From: Jeotgalibacillus proteolyticus
Lineage (GTDB): Bacteria > Bacillota > Bacilli > Bacillales > Jeotgalibacillaceae
Direction: 5' to 3'
DNA length: 64,000 nucleotides
Assembly (NCBI RefSeq): GCF_002926065.1
Contig: NZ_PREZ01000006.1
Span: 186,001-250,000 of the forward strand
Part shown: positions 1 to 8,303 of the stretch, in pieces
How positions within the stretch are numbered: the first letter of the stretch is position 1
Layout of the letters: the number at the start of each line of letters is the position of its first letter
Notes under the pieces: model-generated
What the model saw: the letters and a program-made list of their open reading frames with translations, nothing else
What the model was told of the DNA's origin: nothing
Database searches by the model: none
Translations under genes and position numbers: made by a program

Positions 1-125
1 ACGGGGCTTGAGCTAACTTGCTTTCAGCAAGTGGATCTCAAGCTCCCGCTTCCTCCCGCAGGAGTCACCCCCTTCCGCTCCGTTCACCTCACGTTTCTAA
101 AATTATTATTATGTCCCAGCCTCCA
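1..125 (+). repeat. Dispersed repeat R1, copy A (5' truncated by window edge)
   Basis: This segment shares long near-identical blocks with positions 11768-11970 and, inverted, with 24521-24673. Shared blocks include AAGTGGATCTCAAGCTCCCG, a CCCGCAGGAGTC block and a tail CACCTCACGTTTCTAAAA ending in TATGTCCCAG. The family is non-coding, GC-rich against its surroundings, and sits downstream of genes. The copy begins before the window, so its full length is not visible. Confidence 0.85.
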
Positions 126-130
126 AATCC

Positions 131-451
131 TTACACACGCTCTCCCTTTTTTCCTAAAATGACAGCCAGTCCAAGAAAAATATATGGGTAGGCTAAGAGG
201 ATTAACTCCATCAAGCCCAAATTAAACAATACGGATGAGTATCCGTCTTCATGATATCCCCCATCTGAATAATAGCCTGCTCCGGTCATATACAGGGCGA
301 CAATTACATAACCAGCCAGTGAAATGGCAGCAAGGATGATGCCTATAAAGGTAAATTTGAATCTCATAAATGCTCCTGCAAACACTGGTATATAAAGTAA
401 TCCCAGTACCAGCAGGTAAAAGAATAAATACATTGGCTGGTAAACCCCCAT
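131..451 (-). CDS. Small integral membrane protein, function unknown
   Basis: The product has 106 residues with about four hydrophobic segments (roughly residues 5-25, 30-52, 75-95 and 90-102) and a Gly/Tyr-rich loop (GAGYYSDGGYHEDGYSS) between the second and third, probably facing outside. The ATG at 451 is chosen because AAGGGGAG lies just upstream; the longer reading frame to 541 starts with TTG inside the terminator of the neighbouring ohr gene and is unlikely. The charged end GKKGERV suggests a cytoplasmic C-terminus. I do not recognise the family. Confidence 0.6.
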   Translation of the reverse strand: MGVYQPMYLFFYLLVLGLLYIPVFAGAFMRFKFTFIGIILAAISLAGYVIVALYMTGAGYYSDGGYHEDGYSSVLFNLGLMELILLAYPYIFLGLAVILGKKGERV

Positions 452-527
452 AGCAAACTCCCCTTTTGATAACTTCAGTTTATATCCACTAGTTATCTCC
501 ACATCTACTATATAGGAATTCTTTCCA

Positions 528-559
528 TAAAAAAATACCAAAGGCTAAAACGCCTTTGG
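528..559 (-). terminator. Terminator of ohr
   Basis: An 8-bp perfect stem CCAAAGGC/GCCTTTGG with a 6-nt loop lies 31 nt past the ohr stop and is followed on the minus strand by a run of T, the form of a Rho-independent terminator. Confidence 0.85.
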
Positions 560-589
560 CAGATAGATTGTTAGCTGCATTAGTTAAAT

Positions 590-1006
590 TTATGCAGTTC
601 TTACGTTAAAGCTTACATCCACATTCCCGCGTGTAGCGTTTGAATACGGGCACATTTTATGCGCTTCGTTTACAAGGTTTTGGGCTGCATCCTGATCAAG
701 GCCTTTTACAAGGACATCCATTTCAACCGATAGCACATAGCTTCTATCGTCTTTATTCAGCGATACATGCGCTGTGGTTTCAGAGCCGCCGTGCTCGACC
801 TTGCTCATCATGGCCACCATATTAAGCGCTGAGTCAAAGCATGCTGCATAACCCGCTGCAAAAAGCTCTTCCGGATTGCTTGCCTCTTTACTTGCGTTTG
901 GTCCCGGCATAGCAAGTGCTACGTCGACGACTCCGCTCTCTGAACGAACATGTCCTTCACGGCCGCCTACTGCTGTTGCTGTTGATGTAAATAGTTTTTT
1001 CATCAT
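590..1006 (-). CDS. ohr: Organic hydroperoxide resistance protein (OsmC/Ohr family)
   Basis: This 138-residue protein reduces organic hydroperoxides through a pair of cysteines. The peroxidatic Cys is at about 56 in AAGYAACFDSAL and the resolving Cys at about 119 in KMCPYSNATRG. Arg16 and Glu47, which support the catalytic Cys in Ohr, are present, and the length is normal for the family. ATG at 1006 is chosen because AGGAGG lies six bases upstream; the longer frame to 1090 runs across the promoter. It is divergent from ohrR with a 113-bp control region between them, the standard arrangement for derepression by peroxide. Confidence 0.95.
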   Translation of the reverse strand: MMKKLFTSTATAVGGREGHVRSESGVVDVALAMPGPNASKEASNPEELFAAGYAACFDSALNMVAMMSKVEHGGSETTAHVSLNKDDRSYVLSVEMDVLVKGLDQDAAQNLVNEAHKMCPYSNATRGNVDVSFNVRTA

Positions 1007-1045
1007 CCATTCCTCCTGTAAGTAAAATGTTTTTATGCTATAATT

Positions 1046-1078
1046 ATGTTGTGCACAATTTAATTTTACACAATACAA
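1046..1078. promoter_or_regulatory. Likely OhrR operator between ohr and ohrR
   Basis: The ohr-ohrR gap holds the perfect 10-bp palindrome TTGTGCACAA (1049-1058) followed by an AT-rich spacer and a related half-site TTTTACACAATA. OhrR proteins bind AT-rich inverted repeats in exactly this position; the match to a known OhrR box is approximate, so the assignment rests on position and symmetry. Confidence 0.55.
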
Positions 1079-1119
1079 ACGAAAATACAATTTTTTTGAC
1101 TCTCAGGGGGAGGAATTTT

Positions 1120-1575
1120 ATGAACCCTTTACATTTATCCAGTCAGCTCTGCTTTCCGTTTTACGCAATTTCTAAGGAAATTATTAAGCGGTACCGACCT
1201 TTACTGGAGCCATTAAACCTTACGTATCCTCAGTATTTAGTCATGCTTGTTTTGTGGGAGAAGGATCATGTCACGCTAAAATCAATCGGCGAGCGGCTCA
1301 AGCTCGACTCAGGCACCCTGACCCCTGTTGTAAATAAGCTGATCTCGATTGGCTATATTGAAAAAACAAGAAACCCCGAGGATGAACGGCAGCTCGTGAT
1401 CCGGCTTACAGAACGCGGACAGGCGCTTGAGAAAGAAGCTGAACAGATACCGGTCAAAACGCATGAAATTTACGGTCTGAGTGAGGAAGAGTATGAACAG
1501 TATAAAGGCATGCTTGATGCTTTGTCCTTAAAGCTTGGTATTTCTTCTGATGAGCGTGAGTGCAAAGAGCATTAA
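1120..1575 (+). CDS. ohrR: MarR-family organic peroxide sensor OhrR
   Basis: This 151-residue MarR-type winged-helix repressor has the redox-sensing Cys at residue 11 (SSQLCFPFYAISKEI), matching Cys15 of Bacillus OhrR in context. The recognition helix and wing follow (GTLTPVVNKL, then KTRNPEDERQL). ATG at 1120 is preceded by GGGGGAGG with good spacing; the longer frame from 1027 has no ribosome site and would cover the operator. It would repress ohr and itself and release DNA when Cys11 is oxidised by organic hydroperoxides. Confidence 0.93.
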   Translation: MNPLHLSSQLCFPFYAISKEIIKRYRPLLEPLNLTYPQYLVMLVLWEKDHVTLKSIGERLKLDSGTLTPVVNKLISIGYIEKTRNPEDERQLVIRLTERGQALEKEAEQIPVKTHEIYGLSEEEYEQYKGMLDALSLKLGISSDERECKEH

Positions 1576-1615
1576 AAAATGCCATCACTGCGAATTGCAG
1601 AGATGGCTTTTTTAA
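1576..1615. terminator. Bidirectional terminator, ohrR / BCCT gene
   Basis: The stem GCCATC...GATGGC encloses an inner CTGC/GCAG stem, with A-runs before and T-runs after it. It lies directly between the convergent stops of ohrR and the BCCT transporter gene and would serve both. Confidence 0.85.
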
Positions 1616-3160
1616 TTACTGTGCTTTCCTCTGCATAGAGCTGATATTTTCAATTTTCTGCTGCCTGTCCCTGTTCAATGCCTTCATGAGTGAAACGCTG
1701 ATGAAAATTAAGATGAAGGTAAAAGGAAGTGCTGATACTAAGGATGCGGTCTGCAGACCCTGCAATCCGCTGCTTACGATTAAAACAGCTGTGATGGCGG
1801 CCATTAATACCCCCCAGATGATTTTGACCGTATTAGAAGGATTCTGACTTCCATCTGATGACATCATGCCAAGAACAAAGACGGCTGAGTCAGCTGACGT
1901 GACAAGGAAGATCACAATAAGAATAATCATGATAACAGATAATAATGTGTAGAAAGGAAATTCCTGCAATAAAACAAAGACAGCAGTTGTTGTATCCTGT
2001 GAAACCGCCTCTGAAATCGCGGTACCCGTAAATAAGTCCATGTACAGGCCGGTTCCTCCAAAAATGGCCATCCAAATAAATGCAATCACCGGCGGCACAA
2101 TCATGACACCAAGGATAAATTCACGGATCGTTCTGCCTTTTGAAATACGTGCAACAAACGAGCCGACAAATGGAGACCAGGCAATAACCCAGGCCCAGTA
2201 AAATACGGTCCAATTATGAACCCATGCATCTCCTGTGTAAGGCGTTAGGAAAAAGCTCATTTCCACGAAGTTCTGAACGTAATCCCCGATTCCAAGCACA
2301 AAACTCTCCAAAATAAAAACAGTCGGTCCGCTAATGAGAAAAACAACCATTAAAATGGCAACGAGAAGCATATTCGTAAGACTCAAAAATTTTATTCCTT
2401 TATTAATTCCGGTAGTAGAAGAAATCAGGTAAAGCACCATAATGATACCGACAATCGCAATTTGCATCCAGGCATTATTGGGAGTTGCAAAAACATAGTT
2501 TAACCCCCCATTAATCTGCATAATGCCCATGCCAACGGAAGTGGACACGCCGATGACTGTAGCAATTACCGCAAGAATACTAACGGAAACCTTTAATGTA
2601 CTTCGTCCTCTTTTAGGCATGACGCTTTCAAGCGTTTCACTGATCAGCCCTTTTTGTTTATGACGATATTGAAAGTAAGAAAGTGCTAACCCGACGATTG
2701 CAAAAACAGACCACTGATGAATCCCCCAGTTAAAAAATGAATAGCGCATCGCAACCCGGGCAGCTTCTGCCGACTGGGGCTCCACACCCTCAAGCGGCGG
2801 GACAGCAAAATGAGTGAGCGGCTCGGCAACACCCCAAAACACGATCCCGACCCCAAAGCCTGCACTGAATAACATACTAATCCATGAAAATAAGGAGAAT
2901 TCCGCTTTTTCATTGTCTTTGCCAAGCCTGATGCTTCCATATTTACTAAAGGCCAAATACAAGCAGAAGAAAACGAAGATGGCTACACTAAATAAATAAA
3001 ACCAACCGAAGGCATTACTCGTAAAATTAAAAACCACTCCGGCGTAGTTTGCGAGACTGGCAGGAGAAAATGCCCCCCAAATGGTGAATAAGCCAATAAT
3101 TACTGCCGATACGATAAAAACTGTATTGGTAAACGACGCTTTCTCAGGCTTTTCTTTCAT
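1616..3160 (-). CDS. BCCT-family compatible-solute transporter (likely ectoine/hydroxyectoine uptake)
   Basis: The 514-residue protein has about twelve membrane segments and the BCCT signature at WTVFYWAWVIAWSPFVGSF, with the glycine-rich stretch GVSTSVGMGIMQ that lines the substrate site in BetP/OpuD-type carriers. These symporters import betaine, choline or ectoines with sodium. ATG at 3160 follows GGGGGA; the longer frame is not supported. The gene is last in the doeA-eutC-PLP-M20 gene run, so ectoine or hydroxyectoine is the inferred substrate. A 226-bp gap and an aldehyde dehydrogenase remnant separate it from the M20 gene, so it could have its own promoter. The substrate is not proved by sequence. 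Confidence 0.88.
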   Translation of the reverse strand: MKEKPEKASFTNTVFIVSAVIIGLFTIWGAFSPASLANYAGVVFNFTSNAFGWFYLFSVAIFVFFCLYLAFSKYGSIRLGKDNEKAEFSLFSWISMLFSAGFGVGIVFWGVAEPLTHFAVPPLEGVEPQSAEAARVAMRYSFFNWGIHQWSVFAIVGLALSYFQYRHKQKGLISETLESVMPKRGRSTLKVSVSILAVIATVIGVSTSVGMGIMQINGGLNYVFATPNNAWMQIAIVGIIMVLYLISSTTGINKGIKFLSLTNMLLVAILMVVFLISGPTVFILESFVLGIGDYVQNFVEMSFFLTPYTGDAWVHNWTVFYWAWVIAWSPFVGSFVARISKGRTIREFILGVMIVPPVIAFIWMAIFGGTGLYMDLFTGTAISEAVSQDTTTAVFVLLQEFPFYTLLSVIMIILIVIFLVTSADSAVFVLGMMSSDGSQNPSNTVKIIWGVLMAAITAVLIVSSGLQGLQTASLVSALPFTFILIFISVSLMKALNRDRQQKIENISSMQRKAQ

Positions 3161-3297
3161 TACATGTCCCCCTATTAATCTATTTTTTCTCTTAGTCGCT
3201 TCATAGATTACGAGTCTTAAATAAATAGAAATTAAATGAGGCCGGAAGAAAAAAGCGCAGACAACAGCTTTTTCCCTCCTGGCAGAATGCCTTCTGT

Positions 3298-3399
3298 TTA
3301 ATTTAATAAGTTGGAGCAATCCATCTTTGGCTCTGTCATTTCCTGAATGGAAAATTTGATTCCTTCATGCCCAAGCACTGATTGCTTTACTCCGCCAAA
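3298..3399 (-). pseudogene. C-terminal remnant of an aldehyde dehydrogenase (doeC/gabD type)
   Basis: Reading the minus strand from 3399, 33 codons encode FGGVKQSVLGHEG followed by IKFSIQEMTEP and a stop at 3298. This matches the C-terminal end of the succinate-semialdehyde dehydrogenase family (usual form PFGGVKQSGLGREG). Nothing of the NAD-binding or catalytic regions is left, and a TGA lies just upstream in frame. It overlaps the last codons of the M20 gene in another frame, as expected at a deletion junction. DoeC of ectoine breakdown belongs to this family, which makes it the obvious lost gene. Confidence 0.8.
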
Positions 3400-4613
3400 T
3401 CACGATGCAGGGAGAATTCCCGCTTTAAACATTTAATTGCCGTTTGTGAGAGAACCGCTGTCCCAATTGGAAGACAGTCTTCATTGATATCAAAAATGGG
3501 TGTATGTAAATCCCGTTGAAGACCATCCTGCCGCGCACAGCCAAGAAAAAACATGGCACCGGGAAGCTTCTGCGTCACATAGCCAAAGTCTTCTCCACCT
3601 AATCCAAATGCACGATTTGTAAGATGAAATCCGGGATAAAGCTCAAGCATCGTTTCTGTTAACCATCTGTTAACCAGCGCGCTATTATTAAGGGCTGGTT
3701 CTCCACGTTTCATCGTCAATGAAAAATCTCCCCCAAGATGGTGAACGATTGAAAAGGCATTCCTTATTTCTACTTCAAGTAAATGCCGGACCTCCGGGGA
3801 GTAGCTGCGGAGAGTGCCTTCGATTAAAACCTCGGTCGGGATAATATTACTTGCTGTTCCGGCATGAATTTGTCCGATGCTCACAACCGCTGAGTCAAGT
3901 GCTGATATCTTTCGCGCAACGATTCCGTGAATAGCCTGCATCACAGGGCCAAGCATCCAGATCGGATCTGTTCCAAGCTCCGGATAGGCTCCATGTCCGC
4001 CTGTTCCAAAGATTTTTCCTTCAAACACATCTACATTTGCCATACTGAATCCGTCATTTACCTGAGCCTGGCCAACAGGAAGCCAGGGACACATATGAAG
4101 CGCAATTGCCGCCTCCACCCCGTTATAAACACCTGCCTGCAGGAGATAAGGAGAGCCGGAAAGACCCTTCTCATCTGTTTTTTCCTCTGCAGGCTGAAAG
4201 ACAAATTTCACTGTTCCTTTGATTTCACCCTTTTTAAAGGCTTTAGAAAGGATTGCCGCCACTCCAAGCAAAATCGCAGCGTGAGCATCATGTCCGCAGG
4301 CATGCATAATGCCGTTATTTCTTGAGCGGTAGCTGATGGCGTTTTCTTCGTTGATCGGGAGGGCATCAATATCCGCTCTGATCGCTATTACCGGTCCTTC
4401 CCCTGAGGTTAAGGTCCCGACAACGCTTGTTTCCAGACCGATTCCTCTTTCGACGTTCACCCCGTCCATTTTTTCCAAAGCACCAGCAATAATGCGTGCT
4501 GTTTCATATTCCTGAAAGCTGAGCTCCGGACATTGGTGAAGTGTGCGCCGCCATTCTTTTAGCTGAGAGGCTAATTGGTCTGCCTGATGTTTGATCGGAT
4601 GATCATTTGGCAT
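3387..4613 (-). CDS. M20-family amidohydrolase, candidate N-acetyl-diaminobutyrate deacetylase
   Basis: The 408-residue protein is a hippurate-hydrolase-type M20 peptidase. Metal ligands are visible in IMHACGHDAHAA (Cys106, His108) and in QPAEE near 140, and a dimerisation domain follows from about 190 to 300. ATG at 4613 is preceded by AGAGGTG. It lies 31 nt after the PLP-enzyme gene in the ectoine operon. In characterised pathways the product of DoeA is deacetylated by DoeB, an unrelated AstE-type enzyme; no DoeB is present here, so this enzyme may do that step. Its last residues overlap an aldehyde dehydrogenase remnant and may have been reshaped by that deletion. Confidence 0.85.
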   Translation of the reverse strand: MPNDHPIKHQADQLASQLKEWRRTLHQCPELSFQEYETARIIAGALEKMDGVNVERGIGLETSVVGTLTSGEGPVIAIRADIDALPINEENAISYRSRNNGIMHACGHDAHAAILLGVAAILSKAFKKGEIKGTVKFVFQPAEEKTDEKGLSGSPYLLQAGVYNGVEAAIALHMCPWLPVGQAQVNDGFSMANVDVFEGKIFGTGGHGAYPELGTDPIWMLGPVMQAIHGIVARKISALDSAVVSIGQIHAGTASNIIPTEVLIEGTLRSYSPEVRHLLEVEIRNAFSIVHHLGGDFSLTMKRGEPALNNSALVNRWLTETMLELYPGFHLTNRAFGLGGEDFGYVTQKLPGAMFFLGCARQDGLQRDLHTPIFDINEDCLPIGTAVLSQTAIKCLKREFSLHRDLAE

Positions 4614-4644
4614 TTATCGTTCACCTCTTGTCTAAACGTATCCA

Positions 4645-5844
4645 TTACACCTCTAAAGCGCTGTTGATATGATTAAACGCCTGCTCAAAGTCAGCCAGTA
4701 TATCCTCAATATCTTCAATTCCGCATGATACGCGGATCAGCCCTTCAGGAATTCCCATCGCTGCGCGCTCCTCAGGAGTGCACTCCACATGACTTGTCGT
4801 ACGGGCAGGACCGACTGTCGTTTCAACCGCACCAAGATTTGCTGCCCGGTTTGCGTATTCAAGCTTAGGGAGCAGGTCTCTGACTGTGTCTACTCCACCC
4901 TTAACAGCGAAGCTCAGCATGCCGCCAAAATCCTTCATCTGTTTTTTGGCAATATCATGATTCGAATGGGTTTCAAGACCCGGGTAATAAACCGCCTCAA
5001 CAAGTTCTTTTGTTTGCAGGTATTTAGCAAGTGCCATCGCATTTTTTCCCTGCTGGCGCACGCGCAAATGAAGGGTCTTCATGCCGCGAAGGGTCAGATA
5101 CGCCGCCATTGGATCCATTGTGGCCCCGTTAATTTCGCGATAATGGTAGATTTTTTCTACAAGCTCCTCTGCCCCGCATACAACACCGCCCAATGCATCC
5201 GCGTGTCCGCCAAGGAACTTAGTCGCGCTGTGGATGACCAGGTCAGCCCCGAGTAAAAGCGGGTTTTGATTGATCGGTGTCCCGAATGTGTTATCGACAA
5301 TGACGAGCGCTCCTGCCTCGTGTCCGGCTTTTGCCATCCGCTCAATATCTGTGATTTTCACAGTTGGGTTGGTTGGCGTTTCGAGGTACAGGATCTTACA
5401 GCCCTTTGCCACTTCTTCTTCAATTGCTTCGTGATTGCCTGTCTCACAAAGAGCTACCTCAATTTGCTGGCGGGGTAAAAACTCGGTGAAAATTTTATTT
5501 GTTCCGCCGTACGTATCCTTTATGGAGACGATTCGATCCCCCGGCAGCAGAAAAGTGGCGAGGGTATTGCTTATGGCAGCCATTCCCGTAGAAAAGCTTG
5601 TGGCTGCCTCTGCCTCCTCCATAATTTTCACTTTATCCTCAAAAGCCTGAACAGTAGGATTGGTATTTCGCCCGTAAATATGGCCTTTTTTCTTTCCAAT
5701 TGCTACATCGTACCATTCGTCCATATCGTCATAGCCGTAGGCAACACTCAAAACGACCGGCACCTGTGTGGCTCCATGCGCCAGGTATTCTTTTTCTCCT
5801 GCCCATACTGCCTTTGTTCCTGCTTTAATGCTGTTGCCTGTCAT
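4645..5844 (-). CDS. Cys/Met-metabolism PLP enzyme (cystathionine/methionine gamma-lyase fold)
   Basis: The 399-residue protein is a full-length member of the fold-type I Cys/Met family. The PLP lysine is about residue 209 in HSATKFLGGHAD; the cofactor-contacting YGRNTNPT, SFSTGMAAI and VDNTFGTP stretches are present. ATG at 5844 is preferred because GAGGAG sits seven bases upstream; an alternative ATG at 5859 overlaps the eutC stop as ATGA. Family members carry out gamma- or beta-elimination or replacement on C4 amino acids. The position inside an ectoine operon suggests action on a diaminobutyrate or homoserine-like intermediate, but the substrate is unknown. Confidence 0.82.
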   Translation of the reverse strand: MTGNSIKAGTKAVWAGEKEYLAHGATQVPVVLSVAYGYDDMDEWYDVAIGKKKGHIYGRNTNPTVQAFEDKVKIMEEAEAATSFSTGMAAISNTLATFLLPGDRIVSIKDTYGGTNKIFTEFLPRQQIEVALCETGNHEAIEEEVAKGCKILYLETPTNPTVKITDIERMAKAGHEAGALVIVDNTFGTPINQNPLLLGADLVIHSATKFLGGHADALGGVVCGAEELVEKIYHYREINGATMDPMAAYLTLRGMKTLHLRVRQQGKNAMALAKYLQTKELVEAVYYPGLETHSNHDIAKKQMKDFGGMLSFAVKGGVDTVRDLLPKLEYANRAANLGAVETTVGPARTTSHVECTPEERAAMGIPEGLIRVSCGIEDIEDILADFEQAFNHINSALEV

Positions 5845-5855
5845 CTGACCACTCC

Positions 5856-6863
5856 TCATCCGTTTTTTAGTGATAAAGATTTATTCTCTACATTTACACC
5901 TGAATTCCGCTTGACCATTTCGTCGTAGGCGTACAGGGCAATTGCTGTATCCTGAACGCCTGTACCGGTTAAATCACATACCGTAATCTGCTCCTCATTG
6001 TCCCGGCCGGCCATCTCACCTGATGTCAGCTGACCGAGCTCAATAACGGGGGTCGCTTCTGTTACAGCACCGGTTTTTAATGCGTGATGCAGCTCGCCAA
6101 GCCTTGCACATTGCGCCTTCGTATCACATACAAGCTTATCGGCCCGGGCAAGCACTTCGCCTTCAAGCTCCTGCTTATGCTCAGCATCCGAGCCCATGGC
6201 GGTGATATGAAGTCCCGGATGCAGCCATTTCGCTTTAATAAGCGGCTCTGTTGAAGGGGTTGTCGTGATGACAGCATCGCTGCCCCGTACGACCTCCTCT
6301 GCGCTTTCTGCCACCTGGACATCAATACCCAGCTCCTGTTCCATAGCCTCTGCGTATTTTTTGGCCCGGTCAGCGGAACGGGCATACACAAGAACCTTTT
6401 TAAAATCCCGAACGAGCTTTAAGGCCCTTATCTGGTATCGCGCCTGGCTTCCGGCTCCGATCACGCCTGCTGTTTCGATCTTTTTTTTAGCAAGAAGGTT
6501 TGCGGCAATGGCCCCTGCTGCTGCCGTTCGCACCTCTGTTAAATAACCATTGTCTAATAGGATGGCCTGAGGTACCCCCGTTTTCGTGCTAATTAAAAGC
6601 ATCAGTCCATTCCCGCTTGGGAGCCCAAGCTCGTGATTATTAAAAAATCCAGATGATACCTTTATCGCAAACATGTCTTTTCCTATAACGTAGGCGGTTT
6701 TTACGTCCACTTCGCCATTTTGATCATGAACATCCACACGCATAATCGGAGGCATGACGGCTTCATTTTTTGCCAGCCTTGAAAACCCGTCCTCCACGAT
6801 GTTTAGTGCTTCATGATTTAATTTCACATAGTGCTTCAGCTCCTGCTCTATCACAATAAGCAT
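5856..6863 (-). CDS. eutC: Ornithine cyclodeaminase-family protein EutC
   Basis: The 335-residue protein belongs to the ornithine cyclodeaminase/mu-crystallin family, with a Rossmann nucleotide-binding motif AGVIGAGSQARYQ near residue 135 and the family stretch LPSGNGLMLLIS near 80. Placed next to doeA, and with eutB in the same locus, it is best read as EutC, which together with EutB is thought to convert the hydroxyectoine-derived intermediate towards the ectoine route. It ends 11 nt before the next gene's start and begins 19 nt after the doeA stop, so it is co-transcribed with both. GGGAGG lies upstream with longish spacing. Confidence 0.87.
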   Translation of the reverse strand: MLIVIEQELKHYVKLNHEALNIVEDGFSRLAKNEAVMPPIMRVDVHDQNGEVDVKTAYVIGKDMFAIKVSSGFFNNHELGLPSGNGLMLLISTKTGVPQAILLDNGYLTEVRTAAAGAIAANLLAKKKIETAGVIGAGSQARYQIRALKLVRDFKKVLVYARSADRAKKYAEAMEQELGIDVQVAESAEEVVRGSDAVITTTPSTEPLIKAKWLHPGLHITAMGSDAEHKQELEGEVLARADKLVCDTKAQCARLGELHHALKTGAVTEATPVIELGQLTSGEMAGRDNEEQITVCDLTGTGVQDTAIALYAYDEMVKRNSGVNVENKSLSLKNG

Positions 6864-6881
6864 GAGATTACCAACCTCCCG

Positions 6882-8075
6882 TCATCCTGTTAACTTATTT
6901 GACATGCCGTCCTTAATGAATAATTCACGCGGAAGCACCGCAAAGGTTTCGCACCCTGTTTCTGTAATGCGAATCGATTCACTCGCTTCAAAGCCGTAAT
7001 GATCCAGCCAAATGCCAGGGATGAGGTGGAAGGTCATATTAGGCTGCAGAATCGTTTTATCCCCTTTTCGAATGCTTGCGGTGTGCTCGCCCCAGTCAGG
7101 CGGATAGTTGAGTCCCGTTGGATAACCAAGCCGCGAGTCCTTAGTGATTACGCTTTTTTCAATAGATTTTTTCCAGGCTTCCTCAATCTCTTCACAGGCG
7201 ATCCCCGGCTTAATCATATCGAGGCAGGCATTTAAGCCTTCAACCACTACTTTTGAAAGATGCTCCATTTGAGGAGACGGCTTCCCGATATTTACCGTTC
7301 TTGCAAGCGGTGAGTGATAGCGTTTATAGCACCCGGCTAATTCAAGGATTACCGTGTCTCCGTGTTTATAGCGCTCATCTGTCCATGTTAAGTGCGGTGT
7401 CGAGGTTTTCTCACCGGAAGGCAGCAGCGGCATTATAGCAGGATAATCACCGCCAAATGCTTCTGTTCCTGTTATTTGGGTATGGAGAACCTTCGCTGCG
7501 ACATCACATTCACGTACACCTTCATTAATAATTTCAATGCCATCGAGCATCGCTTTTTCCACAAATAATGCAGCGCGCTTCATGTACTCGATTTCAGTAC
7601 TCGATTTCACAAGCCGGACCCAATTCACTAAAAGAGTGGCATCGTGAAATACTGCATTAGGCAAGCCTTTTTTCAGCCTCTCGTAGCATTTTGCGGTGAA
7701 ATAATAATTCTCCATCTCCACACCGATCGACCGCTTATCCTGACCGATCTGCCTTAAAATTTCAGCGACAAAGTCCATCGGATGCCTTTGATCCGTCTGA
7801 ACGTAGCTTTCAGGGTAAGGAATGATATTTTCGTGATAAAGCCAGCTTGTCAGCTTTGCCCCGTTTGAATCCTGCTCTCTGCCAATCCAGATTGGCTGAT
7901 CCTCATCATTAATGACCACAAGCATTTGATGCACATAAAAAGACCATCCGTCATACCCGGATAAATAGTTCATATTCGCCGGGTCCGTAATCAGAAGCAC
8001 GTCAATTCCCCTGGCAGCCATTCTCTCCTTTGTTTTGCGGATTCTCTCTTTATACTCTGCCGTTGCAAAAAACAT
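6882..8075 (-). CDS. doeA: Ectoine hydrolase DoeA/EutD (M24 peptidase family)
   Basis: The 397-residue protein has the creatinase/prolidase (pita-bread) fold and closely follows DoeA as I know it: NMNYLSGYDGWSFYVHQ, an IGVEMDNYYF-like IGVEMENYYF, a VNWVRLVKS stretch, a GGDYPAI..LLPSG block and GYPTGLNYPPDWGEH. It opens the ectoine ring to N-acetyl-2,4-diaminobutyrate in the cytoplasm. It is the first gene of a five-gene minus-strand run. ATG at 8075 is preceded by GGGAGTG. The surroundings (EutB, EutC, PucR-type regulator, BCCT carrier) support ectoine rather than proline-peptide substrates. Confidence 0.92.
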   Translation of the reverse strand: MFFATAEYKERIRKTKERMAARGIDVLLITDPANMNYLSGYDGWSFYVHQMLVVINDEDQPIWIGREQDSNGAKLTSWLYHENIIPYPESYVQTDQRHPMDFVAEILRQIGQDKRSIGVEMENYYFTAKCYERLKKGLPNAVFHDATLLVNWVRLVKSSTEIEYMKRAALFVEKAMLDGIEIINEGVRECDVAAKVLHTQITGTEAFGGDYPAIMPLLPSGEKTSTPHLTWTDERYKHGDTVILELAGCYKRYHSPLARTVNIGKPSPQMEHLSKVVVEGLNACLDMIKPGIACEEIEEAWKKSIEKSVITKDSRLGYPTGLNYPPDWGEHTASIRKGDKTILQPNMTFHLIPGIWLDHYGFEASESIRITETGCETFAVLPRELFIKDGMSNKLTG

Positions 8076-8181
8076 TGGACCATCACTCCCTGTTTTGCTT
8101 CTAATCCTTCCCTTTCATTTTTTTGGAAGGTTACAGCCATTATAAATCCATGTCAGAAAATCTATCATCTGCTAAAATGTA

Positions 8182-8191
8182 TGAATATTCA
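8182..8191. promoter_or_regulatory. Palindrome upstream of the doeA operon, possible activator site
   Basis: TGAATATTCA is a perfect 10-bp palindrome about 110 bp upstream of doeA, in the only long gap before the operon. A TTGACT hexamer lies on the minus strand at 8208-8203, but no good -10 pairs with it, as expected for an activator-dependent promoter. Binding by the neighbouring PucR-type protein is inference. Confidence 0.3.
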
Positions 8192-8235
8192 AATAATTTT
8201 GTAGTCAATTTAGCTAAACCCTTTTACATATAGTA

Positions 8236-8280
8236 AAACCGCCAGGAAGATCCAGTACAGATGGATTTTCCTGGCGGTTT
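8236..8280 (-). terminator. Terminator of the PucR-type regulator gene
   Basis: A 12-bp stem AAACCGCCAGGA/TCCTGGCGGTTT with a purine-rich loop lies 24 nt beyond the regulator stop, with T-rich sequence after the minus-strand arm. Confidence 0.85.
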
Positions 8281-8303
8281 CGCTAAATGATGTACGTTCT
8301 CTC

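Noticed and set aside
3160-3387. Riboswitch or long leader before the BCCT gene
   Set aside because: The gap is explained in large part by the aldehyde dehydrogenase remnant; no conserved riboswitch features were seen.
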